In this document: one piece after another, positions 25,501 to 33,920 of the stretch
Layout: each line of letters opens with the position of its first letter
Position numbering within the stretch: the first letter of the stretch is position 1
Source: an uncultured Clostridia bacterium
GTDB taxonomy: Bacteria > Bacillota > Clostridia > Christensenellales > CAG-917
Direction of reading: 5' to 3'
Length of the DNA: 35,397 nucleotides
Assembly: GCA_934254835.1 (NCBI GenBank)
Contig: CAKQMI010000016.1
Span: 1-35,397 of the forward strand
Notes under the pieces: model-generated
Database searches by the model: none
Told to the model about the DNA's origin: nothing
What the model saw: the letters and a program-made list of their open reading frames with translations, nothing else
Position numbers and translations under genes: made by a program

Positions 25501-26290
25501 GACACACGGGGCGGTTTTCACGGTGCAGTTCTTTTCTGACGTTTATATATTCGTTGTAAGCGTTTTCGACAAGTTTGTCGTCGAATTTTGCGTCGTCCAC
25601 CTCTGTCAAAAAAGTGGTGTGACGGCAGTGGTCCGACCAGTACGTATCGATCATGCGGATTTCGGTCATCGTGGGATCGCGATTTTCCTTTCTGAAGTAG
25701 TCGCGACAAAAACCAACGTCGTCCTCGTCCATTGCAAGCGAGTACTTTTTGGCAAAGTCTTTCAGTGCGTCGCCTTCCATATTTATGAAGCCGTCAAGCA
25801 CCGCCACGTCGTCGGGTTCGGGATAAATCGTCCTTAGTGTTTTTGGCAGTTCAAAACTTGCTTCACGCGACTCAACGGGGTTTATAACGTACTTTTTGAT
25901 TGCATTAAGTTCGTTTTCGGTGATTTCACCATACAACGCATATACCTTCGCCGACCTGATTATCGGACGTTCTTTTTTGGAAATAAGTTGCACGCATTGC
26001 TCTGCCGAGTCCGCCCTTTGGTCGAATTGTCCGGGCAGGTATTCGACGGCAAAAACCGTCGCGCCCGAGAAGTCGGGACATTCTTTTGCGATGTCCGTCT
26101 GTGGCTCCGAAAAGACGGTTTTCACGGCGTAGTCAAAGGTTTCGCGGTCGATATTTTCCACGTCATACCTGTTCAAAAACCTTATTCCCGTCACCGACTT
26201 TATGCCCAAAAGGTCGTTGATTTCCGACAGCAAAATGCGCGCTTCCAACGCTAATTCTTTTTTCTTTTCCGAATAAATGCGATAAACCAT
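22577..26290 (-). CDS. purL: Phosphoribosylformylglycinamidine synthase, single-chain clade II
   Basis: A 1237-residue enzyme converting FGAR, glutamine and ATP to FGAM. The synthetase core spans roughly the first 950 residues, with the histidine/metal segments SDHCRHTTF and NETHNHPTEIEPFGGA, the ATP site region GGGTGRDGCGGATGSS, and the second half starting near GAIGGKDSMSG. The C-terminal class I glutaminase begins at PVFPGTNCEYDS and has its nucleophile Cys1076 in GICNGFQA, with IPGGFSGGDEPDG and SHGEGRF. Large single-chain PurL of this sequence type (clade II) is known in Bacillota and replaces the separate PurS/PurL/PurQ set. The ATG is preceded by GGGAGAA and lies three bases after purD. 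Confidence 0.96.
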   Translation of the reverse strand: MVYRIYSEKKKELALEARILLSEINDLLGIKSVTGIRFLNRYDVENIDRETFDYAVKTVFSEPQTDIAKECPDFSGATVFAVEYLPGQFDQRADSAEQCVQLISKKERPIIRSAKVYALYGEITENELNAIKKYVINPVESREASFELPKTLRTIYPEPDDVAVLDGFINMEGDALKDFAKKYSLAMDEDDVGFCRDYFRKENRDPTMTEIRMIDTYWSDHCRHTTFLTEVDDAKFDDKLVENAYNEYINVRKELHRENRPVCLMDVATIGAKALKKRGKLQNLDESEEINACTVKIKVDMDGKPEDWLLLFKNETHNHPTEIEPFGGAATCIGGAIRDPLSGRGYVYGAMRITGAGNPLTPVADTPKGKLPQRKIVTSSADGYSSYGNQIGIPTGIVDEIYHDGYVAKRMEIGAVISAVPAENVVRETPLPGDVVILIGGGTGRDGCGGATGSSKSHDQDSLEKCGAEVQKGNAPEERKLQRLFRNKNASLLIKRCNDFGAGGVSVAIGELADGLDINLDAVPKKYEGLDGTELAISESQERMAVVVDKKDVDEFIKLASEENLRASVVATVKAEPRLSMFWRGRKIVDVSREFLNSNGAKKHVVAKVEKHLPYDKKVAGSFTENYKALAGDLNVCSKRGLTEKFDSTIGAGSVLMPLGGKNQTTPIQAMVQKIPTKRTNTDDCSLMSWGFNPFITEKSPYHGAYLAVVESVAKLIATGAEFKDVYLTFQEYFPRLQKDEKRWGKPLSALLGALKAQLDLGIGAIGGKDSMSGTFKDLDVPPTLVSFAVTTGKTGAIVSPEFKKAGSKVVLLSPKYDENGLPDTTSLVELFGRVARLLKDKKAISCYTPTYGGVAEAVLKACLGNSLGFEYDNLTNDEIFGYSYGSFLLELSADADIKDVEGCKVIGTTTEKQEIRKGDETIPLINLSDIYENKLESVYRTTVADGDNKIIQNFSYNAGARVSPLIKTAQPRVLIPVFPGTNCEYDSLKAVEDAGAKAEVFVINNQSGEKVLESAEKFASLIKTSQIIFIPGGFSGGDEPDGSGKFITAFFRGAEVKEQVTKLLEERDGLMLGICNGFQALIKLGLVPYGKILDADSTFPTLTFNKIGRHQSKIVRTRIASDKSPWLNGVNVGDIFSVPVSHGEGRFYADEELVRQLAENGQIATQYVDPFGNATTDIRFNPNGSTCAVEGITSPDGRVFGKMGHSERYAPDLYKNVAGVYDMKLFASAVNYFKKS

Positions 26291-26293
26291 TTT

Positions 26294-27556
26294 CTATTCT
26301 CCCAACGCTTTTTTCCCGATATCTTTTCGGAAAAACATATTTTCAAAACTTACTTCTTTGACTTTTTCATAGGCTTTTTCGACAGCCTTTTTCAGGGTTT
26401 TTTCCACCGTGACGACGCTCAAAACACGCCCGCCCGCGGTAACGGGTTGTCCCTTTTCGTTTTCGCCGACGCCCGCAAAGCAAACGTCGTTTTCGATATT
26501 TTCAGACACCTTGATTTCGTATCCCGTCTTGTATTTTTCGGGATAACCATCGGACGCCACCACCACGCACACGGCGCAGTCATCGGAAAACTCGACCATG
26601 CTTTTGTCAAGTTTTTCGGCAGTGACCGCCTGCATTATCGTCAGCAAATCGCTTTTCAAAAGGGGCAAAACCACCTGTGTTTCGGGATCGCCGAAGCGAC
26701 AGTTGTATTCGATGACTTTCACGCCGTTTTTGGTCAGCATAAGTCCGAAATATAAGCACCCCTTAAAGGTTCTGCCCTCGGCGTTCATTGCGGAAACGGT
26801 TGGCAAAAAAATCTTGTCCATGCACTCTTTTTCCACTTCTTTCGTGAAGTACGGATTTGGTGCGATCGCGCCCATACCGCCGGTGTTCAGACCTTTGTCG
26901 CCGTCCTTTGCGCGCTTGTGGTCCATCGAAGAAATCATCGGAATTATCGTTTTGCCGTCTGTGAAAGACAGCACCGAAATTTCAGGTCCCGTCAAAAACT
27001 CCTCGACGACGATTTTTCTTCCGCTGTCGCCGAACACACCGTCGAGCATTGCGGATTCAACGGCTTTTTTCGCCTCGTCGAAGTTTTCGGCAATCACGAC
27101 GCCTTTCCCAAGAGCAAGCCCGTCGGCTTTGACAACAATGGGGAAATCGGCGGTTTTCAGATATTCAATCGCCTTATCCGCGTTGTCGAAGACCTCGTAC
27201 TCCGCGGTGGGGATACCGTATTTTTTCATCAAATTTTTGGCAAAAATCTTGCTTCCCTCGATTTCGGCGGATTTTTTATTCGGTCCGAAGCACGGCACGC
27301 CGACGTTTTCGAGCGCGTCCACCGCGCCAAGACACAGCGGATCGTCGGGCGTCACCACGGCGTAGTCGATTTTGTTTTCGACGGCGAATTTGACAATGTT
27401 GTTTATGTCCTTTGCGCCGATATTCACGCATGTCGCGTCCTTTTTCATACCGCCGTTGCCGGGAAGTGCGAAAATCTCCGTGACGGCGGGGTTTTCTTTC
27501 AGTTTTTTGATGACGGCGTGTTCGCGACCGCCACCTCCGACTACCATAATTTTCAT
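26294..27556 (-). CDS. purD: Phosphoribosylamine-glycine ligase (GAR synthetase)
   Basis: A 420-residue ATP-grasp enzyme joining phosphoribosylamine and glycine. It starts with the typical VVGGGGREHA loop, has the hinge and ATP site VVKADGLALGKGV, the GPEISVLSFTDG segment, and the metal-binding strand YNCRFGDPETQ. The ATG at 27556 is preceded by GGAG. It lies 16 bases after the AICAR transformylase gene and nearly abuts purL. Length and motifs are normal. Confidence 0.96.
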   Translation of the reverse strand: MKIMVVGGGGREHAVIKKLKENPAVTEIFALPGNGGMKKDATCVNIGAKDINNIVKFAVENKIDYAVVTPDDPLCLGAVDALENVGVPCFGPNKKSAEIEGSKIFAKNLMKKYGIPTAEYEVFDNADKAIEYLKTADFPIVVKADGLALGKGVVIAENFDEAKKAVESAMLDGVFGDSGRKIVVEEFLTGPEISVLSFTDGKTIIPMISSMDHKRAKDGDKGLNTGGMGAIAPNPYFTKEVEKECMDKIFLPTVSAMNAEGRTFKGCLYFGLMLTKNGVKVIEYNCRFGDPETQVVLPLLKSDLLTIMQAVTAEKLDKSMVEFSDDCAVCVVVASDGYPEKYKTGYEIKVSENIENDVCFAGVGENEKGQPVTAGGRVLSVVTVEKTLKKAVEKAYEKVKEVSFENMFFRKDIGKKALGE

Positions 27557-27572
27557 TTTTATTCTCCGAATT

Positions 27573-28751
27573 TTAGTGGTGGAAAAGTCTGGTTTTGGTG
27601 AAGCACAGCACCATACCGTATTCGTCAGCGCGGGCGATGATATCCTCGTCTCTTATCGAACCGCCGGGCTCGGCGACGTACGAAACACCGCTCTTGTGCG
27701 CGCGCATTATATTGTCGTCGAACGGGAAAAATGCGTCCGAGCCAAGCGACACGCCACTGATTGAAGAAAGGTAGTTTTTGATTTCCTCGTCGGTCAAGGG
27801 CGCGGGTTGTTCGGTGAAGTATTTTTGCCATACGCCGTCGGCGCAGACGTCCTCCTCGTTTTTGTTGATATATCCGTCGATGACGTTATCTCTGACGGCG
27901 CGTCCCAAATCGGGCTTGAACGGCAAGTTCAAAACTTTGTCGTGCAACCTCAAAAACCAAGTGTCCGCTTTCCCGCCCGCAAGACGAGTGCAGTGTATGC
28001 GCGACTGTTGTCCCGCTCCCACGCCGACGGTTTGTCCGTCATAGGCATAGCACACCGAGTTCGATTGCGTATATTTCAGGGTGATAAGCGAAATGATGAG
28101 GTCGCGTTTTGCGCTTTCGGGCAAGACTTTGTTGGCGGATACGATATTTTCCAGCATACTTTCGTCGATGACGCACTCGTTGCGTCCCTGCTCGAAGGTC
28201 ACGCCGAAGACTTGCTTTCTTTCGATGGGCGACGGCTTGTAGTTTTCGTCGATTTCAACGACGTTGTACGAGCCTTTCCTTTTCGATTTCAATATTTCAA
28301 GTGCGACTTCGGAATATCCCGGGGCGATTATGCCGTCCGACACTTCCCTCGACACAAGACGTGCGGTCGCCTCGTCGCAGACGTCCGACAACGCAATCCA
28401 GTCGCCGAACGAACACATTCTGTCCGCGCCCCTTGCCCTTGCATAAGCGCACGCAAGCGGGGTAAGTTCGTCCGTGTCGGCGATAAGATACGCTTTTTTC
28501 AGTTTTTCGTCCAACGGAAGTCCGACCGCCGCCCCCGCGGGGCTGACGTGCTTGAACGACGCCGCCGAAGGAATCCCCAGCGCGGTTTTAAGTTCCTTGA
28601 CAAGTTGCCAAGCGTTGAGCGCGTCCAAAAGATTTATGTATCCCGGATTTCCGTTTTTCACGGTGATGGGCAATTCGCCGTTGTCGTCCATAAAGACGCG
28701 TGAGGGTTTTTGGTTGGGGTTGCATCCATATTTTAATTGAAGTTCTTTCAT
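27573..28751 (-). CDS. purH: Stand-alone AICAR transformylase (PurH C-terminal domain type)
   Basis: A 392-residue enzyme adding a formyl group from 10-formyl-THF to AICAR. It corresponds only to the transformylase half of bifunctional PurH; the N-terminal IMP cyclohydrolase domain is absent. The catalytic Lys-His pair appears in SFKHVSPAGAAVG near residues 66-68, and the later blocks QSNSVCYAYDGQTVGVGAGQ and SRIHCTR and FFPFDDNIMRAHKSGV fit the family. The missing cyclohydrolase activity is supplied by the neighbouring purO-like gene immediately upstream. The binding site AAAAGGA precedes the ATG. A gene symbol of purH is used for the transformylase only. Confidence 0.93.
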   Translation of the reverse strand: MKELQLKYGCNPNQKPSRVFMDDNGELPITVKNGNPGYINLLDALNAWQLVKELKTALGIPSAASFKHVSPAGAAVGLPLDEKLKKAYLIADTDELTPLACAYARARGADRMCSFGDWIALSDVCDEATARLVSREVSDGIIAPGYSEVALEILKSKRKGSYNVVEIDENYKPSPIERKQVFGVTFEQGRNECVIDESMLENIVSANKVLPESAKRDLIISLITLKYTQSNSVCYAYDGQTVGVGAGQQSRIHCTRLAGGKADTWFLRLHDKVLNLPFKPDLGRAVRDNVIDGYINKNEEDVCADGVWQKYFTEQPAPLTDEEIKNYLSSISGVSLGSDAFFPFDDNIMRAHKSGVSYVAEPGGSIRDEDIIARADEYGMVLCFTKTRLFHH

Positions 28752-28763
28752 TTTTATATCCTT

Positions 28764-29492
28764 TTATTCGTGTTTATTGATGAGCCTATCGGTGTAAATT
28801 CCCGTTTTGATGTCGATATATCTGACGTAGACGGAAATTTTGTTGTCCTTGTTCAGCGCGTTCCAAATAATTTCCGCAAACTCGTCGGCGGTGTCGGGGG
28901 TGGACACTCGGACGGGCTCGCCAAAGAATGAAGGAAGGGGTGCGCCGTCGTCATCATACGTCCTGATAAAGCGACCTTCTCCCGCAACCGACGCGTACGA
29001 AAACAGATAACGGTCGCATTTTTCGCCCGTATCGTCCGACTTTTTCAGAATGCTGAGTTCATAGTGAGCCTCGTCGTCGCACGCATACATAATTCCGCTT
29101 ATGCGCGGGGTGAAGTTGGGCGCGTCCGGCTCGAAAATGCGCGATTTCAATGATGAGGAAAAAGATTTGCCTTGGCGCAGTCCTTCAAAAATCGTGTCGG
29201 TTTGGTCGCCGTTGGTGACGATTGTCGAATACTCGTACGTCCGCACGGCGTTGTAGATGATAAGCGACGGATCCTCGACTTTTGCAATGTCGTAAGGAGC
29301 GGTTTTTATCGTGCCGTCGTCGGTTTTAATGAACACGCGGTTGCGACTGTTTTCGCTTCTTCCCGTTATAAAATACGCCGATACGTATTTCAACCCGTCG
29401 GGCGACGTCCCCAAAATGATGCCCCTGCCGGGATAGGTAAGGTTGCTTAAAACTTCGCCCACGTCGTATATTTTTCCGTTTTCGTTTTTCAT
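28764..29492 (-). CDS. purO: IMP cyclohydrolase of the PurO family
   Basis: A 242-residue protein of the archaeal-type IMP cyclohydrolase family, which closes FAICAR to IMP. The family N-terminus is clear: LTYPGRGIILG followed by YFITGRSENSRNRVF. Further conserved blocks are YNAVRTYEY, TNGDQTDTI and PRISGIMY. It shares no sequence with the cyclohydrolase half of PurH. AAAGGAGAG precedes the ATG. It sits between purN and the stand-alone transformylase, so the last two steps to IMP are made by two separate proteins encoded side by side. A few bacteria, among them clostridia, are known to use this arrangement. Confidence 0.92.
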   Translation of the reverse strand: MKNENGKIYDVGEVLSNLTYPGRGIILGTSPDGLKYVSAYFITGRSENSRNRVFIKTDDGTIKTAPYDIAKVEDPSLIIYNAVRTYEYSTIVTNGDQTDTIFEGLRQGKSFSSSLKSRIFEPDAPNFTPRISGIMYACDDEAHYELSILKKSDDTGEKCDRYLFSYASVAGEGRFIRTYDDDGAPLPSFFGEPVRVSTPDTADEFAEIIWNALNKDNKISVYVRYIDIKTGIYTDRLINKHE

Positions 29493-29516
29493 TTTTCTCT
29501 CCTTTTGTTTTGCGCC

Positions 29517-30140
29517 CTACTTTTCGTTTCGGACAAAACTTTTGCACACCTTTTGCACGGCGCGCGGAAGTATTTTGTGTTCGGCTTGTTCCATCACTCG
29601 TTTTTGCAAGATTTCGGGAGTGTCGCCTTCTTTTACGTTGACGGCTTTTTGCATTATGATTTCCCCGCCGTCGGGGATTTCGTTGACGAAATGTACCGTC
29701 GCGCCCGTGACTTTCACGCCGTATTCCAGTGCCTTTTCGTGCACTTTCAAGCCGTAAAAGCCTTTCCCGCAAAACGACGGGATAAGCGACGGGTGTACGT
29801 TTATTATGCGGTTTTCAAAATGCCCGACAAACGACTTTCCGAGAATTCTCATAAATCCCGCAAGCACGATAAGTCCGACGTCGTTTTCGTTTAATACGTC
29901 CAAAAGTCTTTGCTCGAATTCCTCTTGCGACGACTTCTTTTCCACGATTTCGGTTTTTATGCCCGCGTTTTTTGCCCTTGTCAAAGCGTAGGCGGACGGG
30001 TTGTCCGAGACGACGATTTTTATGCGACCGTCACGTATAATCCCGCTCTTTTCGGCGTCGATAAGCGCCTGCAAATTCGTTCCGCCACCCGACACGAACA
30101 CTGCGATATTGACTTTGTCGAAAGTAATTCCTTTTGTCAT
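29517..30140 (-). CDS. purN: Phosphoribosylglycinamide formyltransferase
   Basis: A 207-residue enzyme that uses 10-formyl-THF to formylate GAR. The N-terminal loop VSGGGTNLQALIDA binds the nucleotide phosphate; the catalytic Asn-His-Asp set is visible in INVHPSLIPSF and in IPDGGEII; VLAGFMRIL is also typical. The ATG overlaps the purM stop in an ATGA arrangement, implying translational coupling. Confidence 0.95.
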   Translation of the reverse strand: MTKGITFDKVNIAVFVSGGGTNLQALIDAEKSGIIRDGRIKIVVSDNPSAYALTRAKNAGIKTEIVEKKSSQEEFEQRLLDVLNENDVGLIVLAGFMRILGKSFVGHFENRIINVHPSLIPSFCGKGFYGLKVHEKALEYGVKVTGATVHFVNEIPDGGEIIMQKAVNVKEGDTPEILQKRVMEQAEHKILPRAVQKVCKSFVRNEK

Positions 30141-31177
30141 ATCAAATGCACCTTTACATCGGACTTGACGATTTTTCCGATGACGTAGGCGTCCTCGCCG
30201 TTTGCCTTCAAAATTTCAAGGGCGGTTTCGACGTCGCTTTCTTCAACGACAATGCTCATTCCGACGCCCATATTAAAGGTGTTGAACATATCCCGCTCGG
30301 GGATTTCTCCCTCATTTTTAATAAGGTTGAAAATCGGCGGAGTTTTGACCTTTGATTTAATAATTTCCGCGCCAAGTCCGTCGGGGATACTCCGCGGGAT
30401 ATTTTCAAAGAAGCCTCCGCCCGTAATATGCGATATGCCTTTTACCTTGATTTTTTCAAACAAAGCAAGCACGGGTTTGACGTAAATTTTTGTGGGAGCA
30501 AGCAGTGTTTCGCCCAGCGATTTTCCATCTAATTCGTCCAAAACGGCAGTTAAGTCGCGATTTTCGATGTCTAAAACCTTTCTTACAAGCGAAAAGCCGT
30601 TGGAGTGTACGCCCGACGAAGGAAGTGCTATGATGACGTCGCCCTCTTTCATCGTCTTGTTGTCGATGATTTTGTTTTTGTCGACGACGCCCACCGCAAA
30701 GCCCGCAAGGTCGTATTCGTTCTCTTTATAAAATCCGGGCATTTCGGCAGTCTCACCGCCTATGAGCGCGCACCCGCTTTGGACGCAACCGTCGGCAACG
30801 CCTTTGACGATTTGTTCAATCCTTGTCGGCACGTTTTTCCCGCACGCGATATAGTCCAAAAAGAACAGCGGTTTCGCGCCCGAGCACACTATGTCGTTGA
30901 CGCACATTGCGACGCAATCAATGCCCACCGTGTCGTGCTTGTCCATAAGGAACGCGACTTTCAGTTTTGTGCCGACTCCGTCCGTACCGCTGACCAAAAC
31001 GGGGTTGGGGGTGTCGGACAAATCCAGCGAAAACAGTCCGCCGAAACCGCCCAAATCAGAAGACACGCCTTTCGTCAACGTACGCGCGACGTGTTTTTTC
31101 ATAAGTTCAACCGCCTCGTAACCGGCAGTCACGCTGACGCCCGCATCGGCGTACGATTTTGAATAAGAGTCTTTCAT
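30137..31177 (-). CDS. purM: Phosphoribosylformylglycinamidine cyclo-ligase (AIR synthetase)
   Basis: A 346-residue ATP-dependent enzyme closing the imidazole ring of AIR. Family motifs include YADAGVSVTAG at the N-terminus, SGTDGVGTKLK, MCVNDIVCSGAKPLFFLDY, ALIGGETAEMPGFY and the late GGGFFENIPR. The start overlaps the last bases of purF (TAATG), and the stop overlaps purN, so three genes are chained. Length is normal. Confidence 0.96.
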   Translation of the reverse strand: MKDSYSKSYADAGVSVTAGYEAVELMKKHVARTLTKGVSSDLGGFGGLFSLDLSDTPNPVLVSGTDGVGTKLKVAFLMDKHDTVGIDCVAMCVNDIVCSGAKPLFFLDYIACGKNVPTRIEQIVKGVADGCVQSGCALIGGETAEMPGFYKENEYDLAGFAVGVVDKNKIIDNKTMKEGDVIIALPSSGVHSNGFSLVRKVLDIENRDLTAVLDELDGKSLGETLLAPTKIYVKPVLALFEKIKVKGISHITGGGFFENIPRSIPDGLGAEIIKSKVKTPPIFNLIKNEGEIPERDMFNTFNMGVGMSIVVEESDVETALEILKANGEDAYVIGKIVKSDVKVHLI

Positions 31178-32607
31178 TACGCATCCTCCTCTTCGATGAT
31201 TTTTATTTTTGCGTCGTAAGGATTTTTTTGCGATTCGGCGGGGATTTCAGTTGCGTACTTCCCGTCGAAACACGCCGTACAGCAATCGACGCCCGCGATT
31301 TTTTGCACGCTTTCGATGCTGAGATAGCCCAAAGAATCAACGCCGATAAGTTTTGCGATTTCGTCGACGCTGTGTTTGCACGCGATAAGATTTTCGCGCG
31401 AGTCGATGTCCGTGCCGTAGTAGCAGGGATTGACGAAAGCGGGAGCCGTCACCATCATGTGGACTTCGGTTGCGCCAGCGTCTCTCAACAAGCCGACGAT
31501 TCTTGCGCTGGTGGTTCCGCGCACGATTGAGTCGTCGATAAGCACGACTCTTTTGCCCTTCACGACGGCGTTGACGGGGTTGAGTTTGATTTTCACCTTA
31601 TCTTCTCTGGTCTTTTGACCGGGGGCGATAAAGGTGCGTCCGATATATTTATTTTTGATAAATCCGATTTCATAAGGAATGCCCGACTGCGACGCATATC
31701 CGATTGCGCCGTCAATGCCGGTGTCGGGAACGCCCACTACGACGTCCGCCTCGACGGGGTGCTCGACGGCAAGAAGTTTTCCTGCGTTCACCCTCGCCAA
31801 ATGCACGCTTTGTCCTTCGATAATGGAGTCGGGACGCGCGAAATAAACGTACTCGAAAACGCAAAACGACTGCTTTACCTTTCCGCAATGGTCCTTAATC
31901 GACCGAATTCCGTTTTTATCGAAGACAAGAATTTCGCCGGGGAGGATTTCACGAATAAGCGTTGCACCGACGGCGTCGAGCGCGCAACTTTCCGACGCGA
32001 CGACGTATCTTCCGTCAACGGTTTTTCCATAGCACAGCGGTCTAAATCCGTTTTCGTCCCTGACCGCGATGAGCTTTGACGGCGAGGTTATCACAAGCGA
32101 ATACGCGCCTTTCAATTTGTTCATGGCAACGTTTATCGCATCCTCAATCGACGGCGCGGTCAATCTTGCCTCGGTGATGACGTAGGCTATGACCTCGGTG
32201 TCGCTTGTCGTGTGAAAAATCGAGCCTTTCAGTTCCAACATCGAGCGCAGTTGTTGCGAATTGACAAGTTGTCCGTTGTGCGCAATCGCCATTCTGCCTT
32301 TAATGTGGTTGATGACCAGCGGTTGGGCGTTTATTCTGTCGACGCTTCCCGAGGTGCCGTAGCGGACGTGACCTATCGCGATATTGCCTTTGCCAAGCGA
32401 CGCGAATTTCTTTGGAGTGAACACGTCGTTGACGATGCCGACGTCCTTGTACGCCGAGAAAACACCGCAGTCGTTGACGACGATTCCGCACGACTCCTGC
32501 CCTCTGTGTTGCAAGGCGAACAATCCGTAATAAACCGTCCGCGCCACGTCTGCGGTTTCGGGCGAATATACGCCGAATACGCCACATTCTTCCCTGATTT
32601 CGCTCAT
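31177..32607 (-). CDS. purF: Amidophosphoribosyltransferase with [4Fe-4S] site
   Basis: A 476-residue enzyme starting the pathway: PRPP plus glutamine gives phosphoribosylamine. The mature N-terminus should be Cys8 (propeptide MSEIREE, then CGVFG), the glutaminase nucleophile. The PRPP site reads VVLIDDSIVRGTTSARI. Cysteines placed as in the B. subtilis type iron-sulfur enzyme are seen in FCVFEYVYFARPDS, NPCYYG and DCCTACFDGKY, which predicts an oxygen-sensitive cluster and suits an anaerobe. AAAGGAG precedes the ATG. It follows purC by 13 bases. Confidence 0.96.
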   Translation of the reverse strand: MSEIREECGVFGVYSPETADVARTVYYGLFALQHRGQESCGIVVNDCGVFSAYKDVGIVNDVFTPKKFASLGKGNIAIGHVRYGTSGSVDRINAQPLVINHIKGRMAIAHNGQLVNSQQLRSMLELKGSIFHTTSDTEVIAYVITEARLTAPSIEDAINVAMNKLKGAYSLVITSPSKLIAVRDENGFRPLCYGKTVDGRYVVASESCALDAVGATLIREILPGEILVFDKNGIRSIKDHCGKVKQSFCVFEYVYFARPDSIIEGQSVHLARVNAGKLLAVEHPVEADVVVGVPDTGIDGAIGYASQSGIPYEIGFIKNKYIGRTFIAPGQKTREDKVKIKLNPVNAVVKGKRVVLIDDSIVRGTTSARIVGLLRDAGATEVHMMVTAPAFVNPCYYGTDIDSRENLIACKHSVDEIAKLIGVDSLGYLSIESVQKIAGVDCCTACFDGKYATEIPAESQKNPYDAKIKIIEEEDA

Positions 32608-32620
32608 TTTATTTCTCCTT

Positions 32621-33331
32621 TTATTCGCCGAAAACTCTTCTCATCATCTCGCCGTAGGCTTCCTCGACCTTGCCCAAGTCGCGACGGAATCTGTCTTTGT
32701 CCAACTTTTCGTCGGTGGTCGCGTCCCAAAATCTGCAAGTATCGGGGGAGATTTCGTCGGCAAGGACGATTTTTCCGTCGGGAAGTCTTCCGAATTCCAG
32801 TTTGAAATCAATGAGTTTGACGTTAAGCGACAGGAAATATTCCTTCAAAATTTCGTTGATTTTGAATGCGGTTTTCGTGATTTCGTCGATTTCTTCACGA
32901 GTCGCAAGTTCCAGTGCCAATGCGTGATAGTCGTTGATCAACGGATCGTGAAGGTCGTCGTTTTTATAAGAAAATTCGATGGTGGGGGACTTGAAAACTC
33001 TGCCTTCTTCAACGCCGTAACGCTTGGAAAACGAGCCCGCGGAAACGTTTCTGATGATGACTTCCAACGGCACGATGCTCACCTTTTTGACAAGCGTGTC
33101 CCTTTCGGACAGTTCTTCGACAAAGTGCGTGGGTACGCCACGGCTTTCCAACATTTTGAAAAGGTAGTTGGTCATTCTGTTGTTGACCTCGCCTTTGCCT
33201 CGGACCGTGCCTTTCTTTTGACCGTCAAAAGCAGTCGCGTCGTCCTTGTAAGACACTATGACCAGCGACGGATCGTCGGTCGAAAATACTTTTTTTGCTT
33301 TGCCCTCGTAAAGTAATGAATTTTTGTTCAT
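32621..33331 (-). CDS. purC: SAICAR synthase
   Basis: A 236-residue ATP-dependent enzyme joining CAIR and aspartate. The N-terminal LLYEGKAKKVF and SYKDDATAFDGQKKGTV blocks bind ATP, and IIRNVSAGSFSKRYG, LIDFKLEFG and DEISPDTCRFWD complete the family pattern. The ATG is preceded by GGAGGG and lies 17 bases after purE. Length is typical of the short bacterial form. Confidence 0.96.
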   Translation of the reverse strand: MNKNSLLYEGKAKKVFSTDDPSLVIVSYKDDATAFDGQKKGTVRGKGEVNNRMTNYLFKMLESRGVPTHFVEELSERDTLVKKVSIVPLEVIIRNVSAGSFSKRYGVEEGRVFKSPTIEFSYKNDDLHDPLINDYHALALELATREEIDEITKTAFKINEILKEYFLSLNVKLIDFKLEFGRLPDGKIVLADEISPDTCRFWDATTDEKLDKDRFRRDLGKVEEAYGEMMRRVFGE

Positions 33332-33348
33332 CTTAAAAAACCCTCCGC

Positions 33349-33840
33349 TTATATAAATCTTTTTTCAATTTCAGCATTTTTTGCCAAGACTTTTTGCTTG
33401 GCTGTCGCGCGATAATCGGACAACTTTTGTTGAAGTTCTTCGTCGTTTATCGCCAGCATTTCGACGCACAGAAGTCCTGCGTTGACTGCGCCGTCCACCG
33501 ACACCGTCGCAACGGGAATACCCGACGGCATTTGCACCGTTGACAATAATGCGTCCAGTCCGCTGAACGCGCCCGCCTTTATGGGAATCCCCACAACCGG
33601 CAGAGTGGTGTTTGCGGCGATTGCCCCCGCAAGGTGCGCCGCCATGCCCGCCGCCGCAATGATTGCGCCGAATCCGTTTTTACGGGCGTTTTCCGCAAAG
33701 TCTTTTGCCTCGTCGGGCGTGCGATGGGCGGAGAAAATGTGCATTTCGCACTCCACTCCGAATTGATCCAGCACGTCTTTTGCCTTTTTCACCACTTCCA
33801 AATCGCTGTCGCTACCCATTACAACGGCAATCTTTTTCAT
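33349..33840 (-). CDS. purE: N5-carboxyaminoimidazole ribonucleotide mutase
   Basis: A 163-residue enzyme, first gene of the operon. Class I features are visible: VVMGSDSDLEV, FSAHRTPDEA, AAGMAAHLAGAIAANTTLPVVG and the segment TVQMPSGIPVATV. Class I PurE normally uses N5-CAIR from PurK, but no purK lies in the window, so the carboxylation partner must be elsewhere or bicarbonate is used directly. AGGAGG precedes the ATG by about 10 bases. The terminator at the end of the leader leaves about 45 bases before the start, too little for an independent full promoter, so expression probably depends on read-through from the leader promoter. Confidence 0.95.
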   Translation of the reverse strand: MKKIAVVMGSDSDLEVVKKAKDVLDQFGVECEMHIFSAHRTPDEAKDFAENARKNGFGAIIAAAGMAAHLAGAIAANTTLPVVGIPIKAGAFSGLDALLSTVQMPSGIPVATVSVDGAVNAGLLCVEMLAINDEELQQKLSDYRATAKQKVLAKNAEIEKRFI

Positions 33841-33885
33841 TTTTCAAGTCCTCCTGTTTTCGACTTTTCTTAAAAATTCGTTTTA

Positions 33886-33920
33886 ATAAAAAAAGCGCGC
33901 AACTTTTCAAAAGTTTGCGC
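33886..33920 (-). terminator. Intrinsic terminator in the purE leader
   Basis: On the minus strand GCGCA/ACTTTT pairs with AAAAGT/TGCGC (one bulged A) and is followed by seven T. The stop codon of the 41-codon ORF lies in the loop, and purE begins 45 bases later, as in an attenuator. Confidence 0.8.
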
